A DNA stretch of 56,993 nt, taken from contig JBOFSR010000016.1 of NCBI GenBank assembly GCA_051651645.1, positions 1-56,993 of the forward strand, in the 5' to 3' direction. Source of the stretch: JBOFSR01 sp051651645 (GTDB taxonomy: Bacteria > Spirochaetota > Spirochaetia > Treponematales > Treponemataceae). Under the pieces are notes generated by a model, which worked only from the letters and a program-made list of their open reading frames with translations, had not been told where the DNA came from and ran no database searches. Shown here piece after piece: positions 16,913-25,318 of the stretch. Numbering within the stretch: the stretch's first letter is position 1; each line of letters opens with the position of its first letter. The position numbers were made by a program, and so were the translations under genes.

Positions 16913-16943
16913 ATAACTCATTTGATTTTATAAGGAGACTATT

Positions 16944-17255
16944 ATGGCAATGGCATTTACAAAAGAAAATTTTGATTCCGAGGTATTACAATCAACTTCT
17001 CCTGTATTAGTTGATTTTTGGGCGCCCTGGTGTGGCCCTTGTAGAGCAGTTGGGCCTGTAATTGATGAGCTTGCAACTGAGCTTTCTGGAAAGGTTAAGG
17101 TTGGAAAGGTTAATGTTGATGAGCAGCCAGAACTTGCTTCTCAGTATGGAGTGATGAGTATTCCGACCCTTGCTCTAATTAAAAATGGAAAGGTTGAAAA
17201 ACAGCAAGCTGGTGCTTTGGACAAAGCGGGGCTTTTACAGTTTGTCGGAATGTAA
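16944..17255 (+). CDS. trxA: Thioredoxin
   Basis: This 103-residue cytoplasmic disulfide reductase has the active site WCGPC at 29-33, the following cis-Pro motif SIPTLALIKNGK, and the conserved VLVDFWAPWC strand. The length is typical. The ATG follows AAGGAG; a second in-frame ATG two codons later is possible. It is a monocistronic gene framed by its own promoter with leader hairpin and a terminator-like hairpin downstream. No thioredoxin reductase is nearby. Confidence 0.95.
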   Translation: MAMAFTKENFDSEVLQSTSPVLVDFWAPWCGPCRAVGPVIDELATELSGKVKVGKVNVDEQPELASQYGVMSIPTLALIKNGKVEKQQAGALDKAGLLQFVGM

Positions 17256-17262
17256 CGTTCAT

Positions 17263-17291
17263 AGTGAAAAGGATTATTGATCCTTTTCACT
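17263..17291 (+). terminator. 12-bp hairpin after trxA
   Basis: Bases 17263-17274 pair perfectly with 17280-17291 around a 5-nt loop. The descending arm contains TTTT but no T-run follows the stem, so it may act as a terminator or as a 3' RNA stabiliser. Confidence 0.6.
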
Positions 17292-17345
17292 GGTGTTGCT
17301 TCAAGTAAAATAATTATAAAAAGTAAGGCAGCTGTCTTAGAATAA

Positions 17346-18425
17346 TTAATTAGCTATATTATACTTTATTTTGTGATATCTTTCAGCAAAATGACTGATG
17401 ACATTGTATTGAGCTGTAATTTTTTGATAATTTTTTTCAATATCAGGATTTTGATATAAAAAAAGCAAAAAAAGATCACTCGAAAGAATTTTTTTCAAAT
17501 ATTGTGCCGATTTTTCTGAAAAGAGAGTCGTCAATGCTATTCCGTATTGCATACAAAAAGCATCTAATCCTTTTAAATACGCGTTAAAGTGGTAAAATTG
17601 AGCAGCCTCATCCCCCATTTGCGTAATATTTTTTTTTGGGATTGTAAACCCTGCAAATGAAGAGTACTTGGCGTATGGCTCGCTTGCATTGCTGTAAACT
17701 GTTTGCTCCTTTTCAGCTTTAACATAGTTTTGAAAGTCTTCTATGAACTTCGATTGATTTTCAAAGTTGAAAGATGCATTGCTGGCGGTGAAAAGCAAAT
17801 ACGGATTTTCAATAAATGTTGTTAGTGGAATAATTCCGTATTGGGGAAAAAGTTCGCTTGCCTGCTCAAATGTACGATAATAATGGATTTTTTTTTCTGT
17901 TTCACTAAGACTCTTGAATGAATCTAAAAATGGAATATCGATTGGTTTTGGAACAAAAGATTCTGGAGGCAAGTTAAAGTCAATTTGCAGAATTTGTCTT
18001 TTTTCGCTTGGAATTTGCGAAATAAAATACAACTCGGCTCCTGTTTTCTTAGGAAAATATGAAATTAAAAAATTTTCAACCTCGCTTTGTATTGCTTTTA
18101 TTTCATTTGAAAATTTTTCAAGGCTTTCTAAATATATCTGGGAATTGTAAATGTGCGTGATAAAAAAAAAGGATTCGCCTAGTGCATACAGTTGCAGTTT
18201 ATCCGCTGCAGAAGAATCTTTGAGACATTTCGAAAACAGAGAAAAATATTCCAATAATTTTTGATGTAACGCTTCTGTTTCTGACTCAGTTTTTTCTAAT
18301 GAGCTAAATTCAGTGTATAGCAAACTTAGTTTATTGTAATCTTCTAGTGTAACAGCACTAAGTGTTTGTGAAATCAATATAAATATAAAAAAAATACTAT
18401 TGAAAAAAAATACTTTTTGGTTCAT
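17346..18425 (-). CDS. Exported protein of unknown function
   Basis: This 359-residue protein has a clear N-terminal signal peptide (hydrophobic residues 6-22, cleavage likely after LSA). It continues as a mostly helical, Lys/Glu/Ser/Phe-rich chain with no motif I recognise and no further membrane segment. It is probably periplasmic. The ATG follows TGGAG. It lies 30 nt downstream of the sugar-transferase gene and is probably co-transcribed. I cannot propose a function. Confidence 0.7.
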   Translation of the reverse strand: MNQKVFFFNSIFFIFILISQTLSAVTLEDYNKLSLLYTEFSSLEKTESETEALHQKLLEYFSLFSKCLKDSSAADKLQLYALGESFFFITHIYNSQIYLESLEKFSNEIKAIQSEVENFLISYFPKKTGAELYFISQIPSEKRQILQIDFNLPPESFVPKPIDIPFLDSFKSLSETEKKIHYYRTFEQASELFPQYGIIPLTTFIENPYLLFTASNASFNFENQSKFIEDFQNYVKAEKEQTVYSNASEPYAKYSSFAGFTIPKKNITQMGDEAAQFYHFNAYLKGLDAFCMQYGIALTTLFSEKSAQYLKKILSSDLFLLFLYQNPDIEKNYQKITAQYNVISHFAERYHKIKYNIAN

Positions 18426-18455
18426 ATTACTCCAGTTTTTATTGCAAGGACTTGT

Positions 18456-19115
18456 TTACATTGCACCTTTTCGCTTAATTACGTAGGTGACTGTTTTGAA
18501 TAGAATATCGATATCAAGGGAAAAGCATTTATTGATAGCGTAATACAAATCCATTGCAACGCGTTTTTCATAAGTTGTTTCACTCCTGCCATTCGCTTGC
18601 CAGTAGCCTGTTAAACCAGGGCGCCGCTCAAAAATTGCGTTGAAATATTTGCCGTATCGTTCAATTTCAGCCTTAACTATGGGACGATGCCCCACCAAAC
18701 TCATATCGCCTTTTATGACATTCCATAACTGAGGAAGTTCATCTAAACTAGTTTTTCGTAAAAAATCACCAATTCGAGTAATTCGTGGATCATTTTCTAG
18801 CTTAAATTTTTTTGCAAATTCAGCTTTTTGCACAGGATTGAAATTATTAAAAACCTCATCGGCATTATAAACCATTGTACGAAATTTATAAATTTTAAAT
18901 ACTTTTCCGTTTCTTCCAATGCGATTTTGCGAAAATACAACTTTTCCTTTTGAGTCAAGTTTGATACAAATTGCGAGCAAAATAAATACGGGCAAAAAAA
19001 AATAAAAAGCACAAAATGCTGCAGAAAAATCAAAAGCTCTTTTAAAAAATAAATAGGTTCGGTGATTTTTCTTGTTGATTTCAATGCCGTCGATTGAAGT
19101 AAAATCTTTTTCCAT
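18456..19115 (-). CDS. Undecaprenyl-phosphate sugar phosphotransferase (short form)
   Basis: This 219-residue member of the bacterial sugar transferase family transfers a sugar 1-phosphate to undecaprenyl phosphate, starting a surface glycan. It has one membrane (re-entrant) helix at about 25-48. The catalytic core contains FSQNRIGRNGKVFKIYKFRTM, DPRITRIGDFLRKTSLDELPQL and NVIKGDMSLVG. The family motif GPRP reads GHRP. The C-terminal PGLTGYWQANGRS stretch is intact. It is the short PglC/WbaP-core form without the long N-terminal membrane domain. No glycosyltransferases or flippase lie nearby, so it may act with a locus elsewhere. Confidence 0.88.
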   Translation of the reverse strand: MEKDFTSIDGIEINKKNHRTYLFFKRAFDFSAAFCAFYFFLPVFILLAICIKLDSKGKVVFSQNRIGRNGKVFKIYKFRTMVYNADEVFNNFNPVQKAEFAKKFKLENDPRITRIGDFLRKTSLDELPQLWNVIKGDMSLVGHRPIVKAEIERYGKYFNAIFERRPGLTGYWQANGRSETTYEKRVAMDLYYAINKCFSLDIDILFKTVTYVIKRKGAM

Positions 19116-19259
19116 AAAAATCCATAAAATGATAATTCCTTTTATAATACTCTAGCTTTTTAATAAAATCAAGTAATTACAATCAACGGCTTGTAAATAA
19201 TAAGATATAAGACCTTAAAAACTGCAATCATTGTAATAATCGACACGCTAATCAGGTTG

Positions 19260-20558
19260 CTATATTTTTCGTGCTTCAAAATAAAATCGTTTTTCGCTTG
19301 CTTCACCCATTGAAAAACTTTTACGGGGAAGATTTCCTGTTTGCTCAATTGTCTTGAAAAATGAATTTTTTGTAATATCAGGCAAGAGCATTCCAACCGT
19401 ATTATCTGCCTTAGCGAGTTTAAATACTTCGTTGCTTCCGTGGATGTAGTCAATTTTAGCCGTTTGATTTTTGTTTAAAAACTCATCCAGAAGCGGTTGT
19501 AAAAGGCTTACTAAGAGATTTTCTGTTGTGGTTTGAATAAAAAAATGCTCACTTGTATTATTAGCGGTAAATGAAAGCGAAAATCCATTAAGGTTGGTTG
19601 AAACTTTTTTTTCAAGCTCGGTGGCGGTCATAACTTTTTCAGCTTTACAATTGAGTTTTTCTTCAAAAAAACTGAGCAAATCTTTGGCGTTCACCTTAAA
19701 TAGGGCTCGGTGGATAGGCTCAAAAGTCAGGCCGTCATCAAAAATATTTACAATCTCAATTAAAGCGTACCGTAAAGGACTTTTTTCAATTTGATTTGGG
19801 TTATTTTTTTTGTATTCTTGCCAAATTGTCTTTGCTGTTGCAAGGGAGTGATTGCCATCTCCGACGGCAAATAAAAATGTGTTGCCATCCTCATGGGTGT
19901 TTTGACAATAAAGCGTTTCTAAGTTGGCATGGATGCTCGAATATAAGCTTTCATCAACAAGAAATCCTTTTAAATGCCCAGAATTCTGTAGTAAATCAGT
20001 TTCATATAAAGGAGAGCTTCTGTCAATTTTTTTTGCAATCATTTCTATGAGGATTTTTTTTTCGTCGTTAATCAATAGCATAATATGTGGTAGCTCAAGA
20101 CTTGCACCGTATCTAATTTTTACTCGCGGCGGAATTCGCTCAATGATAGTTGCTTCTGTTGCCCTAATGAGGGCTTTTTTTGAACAATCCCACTCGTAAT
20201 GCTCTAAATCAATTGCCGTAACAAGGCCTCGTCGCATTCTTCCGTATTCTGTGGTTCGCTCTATATAAATCATTCCATTGACAGCTGAAAAATAGTTTGC
20301 GTTACAATACTCAGTCATTTTTGTATGAATGCTTTGAATGCGTTCGTCTTCGTCGTTATTTTCTAAGTACGCCTCAGGATATATCAAGTGCAGGGTTGAG
20401 GGTGCTAAGCCAATTTCTTTTTCAAGGCTCGCCCAGTATTCTTTGTCTTGCGTAAATTGATCACATGCAATAGTCGCCCATTTTTTTTTGTCAAGCTGCG
20501 GTGCTGGAAGTAAAATTTCGCTAATATGCAATCCATATTTTGAAAAATCGTAATTCAT
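19260..20558 (-). CDS. DUF1015 family protein
   Basis: This 432-residue soluble protein is recognisable as DUF1015 (HTH-domain-associated, uncharacterised). An N-terminal stretch with ATIACDQFTQDKEYW is followed by RRGLVTAIDLEHYEW and by the signature VGDGNHSLATAK in the middle. Members are widespread in anaerobes, often near serine/phosphoglycerate metabolism genes, but no reaction is established that I can name. The start ATG has no ribosome site. A TAGAAT box ends 5 nt upstream, so the transcript may be leaderless. Confidence 0.8.
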   Translation of the reverse strand: MNYDFSKYGLHISEILLPAPQLDKKKWATIACDQFTQDKEYWASLEKEIGLAPSTLHLIYPEAYLENNDEDERIQSIHTKMTEYCNANYFSAVNGMIYIERTTEYGRMRRGLVTAIDLEHYEWDCSKKALIRATEATIIERIPPRVKIRYGASLELPHIMLLINDEKKILIEMIAKKIDRSSPLYETDLLQNSGHLKGFLVDESLYSSIHANLETLYCQNTHEDGNTFLFAVGDGNHSLATAKTIWQEYKKNNPNQIEKSPLRYALIEIVNIFDDGLTFEPIHRALFKVNAKDLLSFFEEKLNCKAEKVMTATELEKKVSTNLNGFSLSFTANNTSEHFFIQTTTENLLVSLLQPLLDEFLNKNQTAKIDYIHGSNEVFKLAKADNTVGMLLPDITKNSFFKTIEQTGNLPRKSFSMGEASEKRFYFEARKI

Positions 20559-20617
20559 AAGTCATTCTATCATAAATACCAAAATAAATCTTAAAGGATT
20601 GTATTTTTTTTAGAAAT

Positions 20618-21724
20618 TTAGTGTTTTTGTAAAATGAACAAGTATTCGCGCACGTGAATATTTCTGTTTGTAAGATTTCTGCTCCCTCGAAAGGTATTGT
20701 ATTTTATATCGATTATGGTAAGTTTGCCGTATTTTTTTAGCATGGTGGTCATTTGCTCAAAGCTGATAAAACCCTCTGAATTATACGAAAGAATTAAAAA
20801 CTTGGCATCAAGTGAGCTGACAATGCTTTCTAATGAATTGAGGGCTTTTTGCTTTTTGTTAAAGTTTGAGCGATTCCAGTCTTGTGTAATGCCGCTTACA
20901 TCGCTTATTGCAACGTCAAGCTTGTTTTTCAAAATTAAATTGAGCATAAAATAGTTTGATCCGTAGGGGTGCTGATTGTAAGGCGGGTCTAAGTACGCAA
21001 TATCGATATTTTTGAGTTTGGAGCAAAGAGATTCAGCGTCATCTTCATATATTTCTAACTCGCTTTCAAAATTGCTAAAAACAGGCTCGCTCAAGGTTAC
21101 AGAGCCAACAATGCGAGAGAGGGCATTTTTGGCAGCGCCACCAAAGCAGCCAATCCCCGTATTTTTGTCCTTATAAAATCCCTTAAATACGCCACTTGTG
21201 TTTACGTGGATAGAGGCCTCAGTGATTAGAGGAGCTAAGAAAAATTTGCGTAAGTCGCTTTCTTGGATAATTTCATCTATTAAATGGCGATAGGTATCAA
21301 TTAAAAGGGCATTTTCTCTTGTGTAAAAAACTCGCTCTTTTTTTTTAATGTGATGATCATCTTTTGGAGCATAATGCGTACAAATTATGCCTTCTTTTTT
21401 GTTATCTTTGCAAAGTTGGATAATTTTTTGTCGATATTCGTTGCAAATATCAGCAGGATAGTCTTTTTTATTAATCAAGTAGCAACTATTTATCATTTTT
21501 GAATAATTTTCTAAATCATTTACAATCAGAATCTTGCTATGTTTTTTTAGCATTCGTGCAACAACGCCAGATCCAGAAAACATGTCAGCACAAATAAGAT
21601 TTTTTGCCTGTAACAGCTTTTTAATTCGCTCAACTTCAGGCTCAATTTTTTCTATTAAAAGCCGTTTGTTGCCTAAGTACGTAATGAGCTGCGTTGTATA
21701 AAATTCTTTGTTTTCAGTGATCAT
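20618..21724 (-). CDS. Orphan D12-class N6-adenine DNA methyltransferase
   Basis: This 368-residue SAM-dependent enzyme has motifs in the alpha/D12 (Dam-like) order. An N-terminal TYLGNKR (residues 15-21) precedes the SAM-binding motif DMFSGSG at 47-53, and the catalytic DPPY is at 246-249. The region between them is the probable target-recognition part. No restriction endonuclease or specificity gene lies on either side, so it appears solitary and may be regulatory or protective. The target sequence cannot be predicted from the protein alone. A strong promoter lies 35 nt upstream, but the ATG lacks a ribosome site. Confidence 0.85.
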   Translation of the reverse strand: MITENKEFYTTQLITYLGNKRLLIEKIEPEVERIKKLLQAKNLICADMFSGSGVVARMLKKHSKILIVNDLENYSKMINSCYLINKKDYPADICNEYRQKIIQLCKDNKKEGIICTHYAPKDDHHIKKKERVFYTRENALLIDTYRHLIDEIIQESDLRKFFLAPLITEASIHVNTSGVFKGFYKDKNTGIGCFGGAAKNALSRIVGSVTLSEPVFSNFESELEIYEDDAESLCSKLKNIDIAYLDPPYNQHPYGSNYFMLNLILKNKLDVAISDVSGITQDWNRSNFNKKQKALNSLESIVSSLDAKFLILSYNSEGFISFEQMTTMLKKYGKLTIIDIKYNTFRGSRNLTNRNIHVREYLFILQKH

Positions 21725-21758
21725 ATTTTTAGATTAACATTATAGTTTATTACAAAGA

Positions 21759-21786
21759 ATTATACCAACATAGAATTAAAAATCAA
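21759..21786 (-). promoter_or_regulatory. Methyltransferase gene promoter
   Basis: On the minus strand, TTGATT (21786-21781) and TATAAT (21764-21759) are 16 bp apart, with a TG one base before the -10 (extended -10). The predicted leader is about 28 nt and lacks a Shine-Dalgarno. Confidence 0.6.
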
Positions 21787-21845
21787 GCAAGGCGGTCTTC
21801 GCAGCGGGTTAAAAAGGCTGTAGTCGTGCAGTTTTTTTTTATTTT
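21785..21845 (+). other. GC-rich patch ending in a 9-T run (possible small RNA end)
   Basis: An unusually GC-rich stretch (21785-21831) in an AT-rich intergenic region is followed directly by nine T (21832-21840). A short stem, CTGT/GCAG, precedes the T-run. It could be a small RNA with a terminator, or a decayed sequence. No promoter is convincing. Confidence 0.25.
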
Positions 21846-21878
21846 ACAAAGTACAAGACATCTTGGGGGCAATTTTTA

Positions 21879-21907
21879 TTGAATATAAATTTAGAAGGTG
21901 CTATATT
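21879..21907 (+). promoter_or_regulatory. Promoter of the outer-membrane protein gene
   Basis: TTGAAT (21879-21884) and TATATT (21902-21907) are separated by 17 bp. The predicted leader of about 70 nt contains a hairpin with arms CTTTGC (21926-21931) and GCAAAG (21953-21958), then the AGGAG site at 21974. Confidence 0.65.
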
Positions 21908-21984
21908 GAGTGCTATTATTTAACTCTTTGCATTATGTTGATTTTTTAACAAGCAAAGATGTATTTCTATTTTAGGAGATTATG

Positions 21985-23142
21985 ATGAAAAAAAAGATTT
22001 TAAGTCTTTTTGTGTTTTCTTTGGTAACTTTAACGGTTTATGCTCAATTACCAGAGGGAGTTAGTGCCGAAAATACCATTGAAGTTGAATTTGGTACCGA
22101 AGCTACAGGTGGAACAAAGTTTCAGCTTTACCATTTGCGTGAACAATTTGATTTATTTTATCATTCGGAAAAAGTTGACTTTGTTGGTCGCATTCGTTTG
22201 CAAATTGCTACCGACTTTGATGATTATTTTGCATTTGGCTCATCGAGCAATGGCAACTGGGATTATCAAGAAGACCTAAAAGCAACAGCCTTGATTCGTC
22301 CCTTTAAGGGCTTGGAGTTTGGCGTTGGAACAGATATTGATTGGGAAGCAGGTGAGCGCTCTATTTGGGATGATGATGACAATCGTTATGCTGTAACGTA
22401 TGGCACCAGAAAATCTGCAGGGCTTTGGGATGCATACCGTGCTGATTTATACGGAAGTAGCGGCTTTGGAACAAGGTTTATTGCAGGCGGATTTTCGCTT
22501 GGAGCAGGTATTCCCTTTCAGTTTGTTGATGATCCATCAGATTTTAAAATGCAAATGGGAACACGTTTTCACTTGCCAGAAATTTTTAGCGTTGGATTTG
22601 CTTGGGTAGGTGATTTTAATGGAGATAGCAATGCAAAAAATCCGTGGAGCCTCTATCTTGGCGGAAGTATTGATTTTTTAAAGATTGTTAAATTTCAAAT
22701 CTTTGCGAACTATGTTCAGTACCGTGGTGCAAATATAAACAGCTTTGCAAAAAGTGAGTTTAACTTAGGTGCTCGTGTAATATTAGCTTTTGGTGTATTT
22801 TCACTTACCCCAGAGTTTGCAATGACCTTTTATGACAAGTATGATGCTCTAAAAGATTCTTTTCGAAATACTTTCTTCATTGCTGTTCCCCTTGATTTCC
22901 AATTTGGAGAAGCCTTTGGACTTGGTGTTACGGTTGCATACGCAACGGGGCATAAAGCAAAAGATGACTTAGATAAGGATGCTTTTGACTCAAAGTTTAC
23001 CGTTGAGCCACGTGTTTCTATTGGTATCAAAGACAGCTCGCTTGAAATTAGCGTTCCCATTGACTTTCAACAACTTCAGTCTCGTGGAGAAAAATTCCAC
23101 ACGGGATTTGCAGGAAAGTTTGCTTGGATAACACGCTTCTAA
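21985..23142 (+). CDS. Predicted outer-membrane beta-barrel protein
   Basis: This roughly 385-residue protein has a signal peptide (MKKKILSLFVFSLVTLTVYAQ). It continues in alternating polar/hydrophobic strands with many aromatic and Gly residues, and it ends in Phe, the usual last residue of BAM-inserted barrels. Strands run to the C terminus without a soluble domain. I recognise no family name; a porin or channel is plausible. Two ATGs stand in tandem at 21982 and 21985. The second is chosen because it lies 6 nt from AGGAG, against 3 nt for the first. It has its own strong promoter and a structured leader, suggesting abundant and perhaps regulated expression. Confidence 0.72.
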   Translation: MKKKILSLFVFSLVTLTVYAQLPEGVSAENTIEVEFGTEATGGTKFQLYHLREQFDLFYHSEKVDFVGRIRLQIATDFDDYFAFGSSSNGNWDYQEDLKATALIRPFKGLEFGVGTDIDWEAGERSIWDDDDNRYAVTYGTRKSAGLWDAYRADLYGSSGFGTRFIAGGFSLGAGIPFQFVDDPSDFKMQMGTRFHLPEIFSVGFAWVGDFNGDSNAKNPWSLYLGGSIDFLKIVKFQIFANYVQYRGANINSFAKSEFNLGARVILAFGVFSLTPEFAMTFYDKYDALKDSFRNTFFIAVPLDFQFGEAFGLGVTVAYATGHKAKDDLDKDAFDSKFTVEPRVSIGIKDSSLEISVPIDFQQLQSRGEKFHTGFAGKFAWITRF

Positions 23143-23224
23143 ATGCCGTATTCTACAGAAACAGTTGATTAATCATTGCTTCTGTAGGATTTGCTGGAGC
23201 GTATTTTACAGAACAAGCCTAAAA

Positions 23225-25318
23225 TCACATAATAAATTTTTGTTTCATTTTTGCAAGGATTTCAAGTGCTTGCTCTGTGTCGAGTGCTTGCTCTGGTTCA
23301 TGATATTCAACAAGGCCTGCAGGAATTTCGTCTAAAAATGGAGAAGGAGCGCATTCAACTACGGATTGCATTTTTTTTCGTTTGCGACACGATGAAATAA
23401 AAAGTTTATCACGGGCTCGAGTAATTGCTACGTAAAAAAGCCGCCGCTCTTCTTCAACATTGCCGTCGCCTTCTTCCATACTTCGTGCGTGCGGAATAAT
23501 TCCCTCTTCGCAACCCACAATAAACACCACAGGAAACTCCAAGCCTTTTGACGCGTGAATTGTCATTAAATTGACCTTGCCTTTTGATCCGTCATCGTCC
23601 ATATCATCACGTGAAAGAAGCGTAATGCGATTAAGATAATCGTACAGCCCTGTTTTCGAGTTGTCGGGATCATTTTCCCATGTTTCCATAGATTGAAGCA
23701 AACTCTCTATGTTCAAAAACTTATATCGAGCAGCCTTCTCGTTCTTTTGGTATTCTGTGATAAGATAATCAGAATAGTTGATTTCATCAATAAGCGTGCG
23801 AACTTTTTTTGCAAGTCCCTTGCCATGCAACATTGCATGACGATGCTTGAGAATAAAGCTGGCAAAGCCCTCAAGCTCAGTTTTCATTTTATCGCTTAGA
23901 ATATCGCTTGCCCGAATGTGCGTAAAGCGTGAAAAATGCTCATCGTCAAGGAGGGGCACGTCCGCATTTTCATCCTCAAAGAGCGAGATGCTTTTATTTT
24001 TGCGACTTGCAAGAAGCGTTGCATTGATGGCAACCCAAAGCGAACAATTATTTTTTGTCGCCACCGCAGAAATATCCTCAAGGGTTTTTCGCCCAATGCC
24101 ACGACGCGGTGTATTGATGATGCGTAGGAGGTTTATGTCGTCATCGTGATTTGCACAAACACGAAGATAACTAATCACATCTTTGATTTCTTTGCGCTGA
24201 AAAAAGCTCGTTCCGCCGCTCATCGTGTAGGGAATGTTATATTCCAAAAAGGATTCTTCGATTGCACGGCTTAAATTATTTGCTCGCAATAAAACGCCGA
24301 AATCATCATAGCGACGATTTTCGCCCATGCGAATGCTCTGAATCATCTCGCACACAAACTCCGCCTCAGCATTTTCATCATCAGGCATATAAATTTCAAT
24401 CGGCTTGCCACTGCCGTTTCCAGACCATAAAGCCTTGTCTTTTCGGTTGGTATTGTTGGAAATGACGCCATTTGCCGCAGCTAAAATTGTTTCCGTCGAG
24501 CGATAATTTTGCTCGAGGCGAATCTCTTTTACATTGGGAAAATCCCTCTCAAACATGCGGATATTTTCGTAATTTGCCCCACGCCATGAATAAATTGACT
24601 GATCATCATCGCCTACAACGCTCACATTTTTGTCGGCAATTAAATGCATAAACTCATATTGCTGCATACTCGTGTCTTGAAACTCATCAACCATGATGTA
24701 TTTATAGCGGGAGCGATATTTTTCTAAAACCTCAGGATGTTCCTTAAAAAGCTTGATGGGCAAGGTGATTAAATCATCAAAATCAACGGCGTTATAGATT
24801 TTTAAGCCTCGTTGATATTCTTCGTACAGCTGACGATACTGATCATTTGAACTTTCCCAGTTCCAGCGACCAATTTTTATGTTTGAAAACAAACTTCCCA
24901 CCGCATACACATCGAGGGCATCGGAGGTAAAGCCCAGCTCCCTTCCCGTTTCTTTTATCAGTTGATTGCGATCGGTTTCATCATAAATACTAAAGTTTTG
25001 CCGCCAACCAAGCTTATCAATGTCGGCTCGAAGAATTTTTACGCCAAAAGCGTGAAAAGTTGAAATCGTAAGATTTTGCAACTTTTTTTGCGTGAGCTCT
25101 TTAATGCGCTCCTCCATTTCTCGGGCAGCTTTGTTCGTAAAGGTGAGCGAGAGAATTTGACTTTGCGGAATGCCTTGCTCGAGCATGTAGGCAATGCGAA
25201 AAGTGATAACGCGCGTCTTGCCACTGCCTGCTCCTGCAATAATAAGAATCGCACCGTCGATAGTGGTCACAACTTCAAGTTGCTTGTCGTTAAGTTCAGC
25301 TTTGTAATTTATATTCAT
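23225..25318 (-). CDS. UvrD/PcrA/Rep-type superfamily 1 DNA helicase
   Basis: This 697-residue 3'-5' DNA helicase is probably used in repair and replication restart. It has the Walker A motif AGAGSGKT (28-35), SLTFTNKAAREM (motif Ia), VDEFQDTS (Walker B), GDDDQSIYSWRGA, QNYRST, the motif V stretch TIHASKGLEFPVVF, and VAITRARDKL near the C-terminal third. It has no nuclease domain, and the size is right for PcrA/UvrD. Its ATG overlaps the TGA stop of the preceding membrane-fusion gene by 4 nt (ATGA), so its translation is coupled to that gene, an odd partnership for a repair enzyme. Confidence 0.92.
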   Translation of the reverse strand: MNINYKAELNDKQLEVVTTIDGAILIIAGAGSGKTRVITFRIAYMLEQGIPQSQILSLTFTNKAAREMEERIKELTQKKLQNLTISTFHAFGVKILRADIDKLGWRQNFSIYDETDRNQLIKETGRELGFTSDALDVYAVGSLFSNIKIGRWNWESSNDQYRQLYEEYQRGLKIYNAVDFDDLITLPIKLFKEHPEVLEKYRSRYKYIMVDEFQDTSMQQYEFMHLIADKNVSVVGDDDQSIYSWRGANYENIRMFERDFPNVKEIRLEQNYRSTETILAAANGVISNNTNRKDKALWSGNGSGKPIEIYMPDDENAEAEFVCEMIQSIRMGENRRYDDFGVLLRANNLSRAIEESFLEYNIPYTMSGGTSFFQRKEIKDVISYLRVCANHDDDINLLRIINTPRRGIGRKTLEDISAVATKNNCSLWVAINATLLASRKNKSISLFEDENADVPLLDDEHFSRFTHIRASDILSDKMKTELEGFASFILKHRHAMLHGKGLAKKVRTLIDEINYSDYLITEYQKNEKAARYKFLNIESLLQSMETWENDPDNSKTGLYDYLNRITLLSRDDMDDDGSKGKVNLMTIHASKGLEFPVVFIVGCEEGIIPHARSMEEGDGNVEEERRLFYVAITRARDKLFISSCRKRKKMQSVVECAPSPFLDEIPAGLVEYHEPEQALDTEQALEILAKMKQKFIM

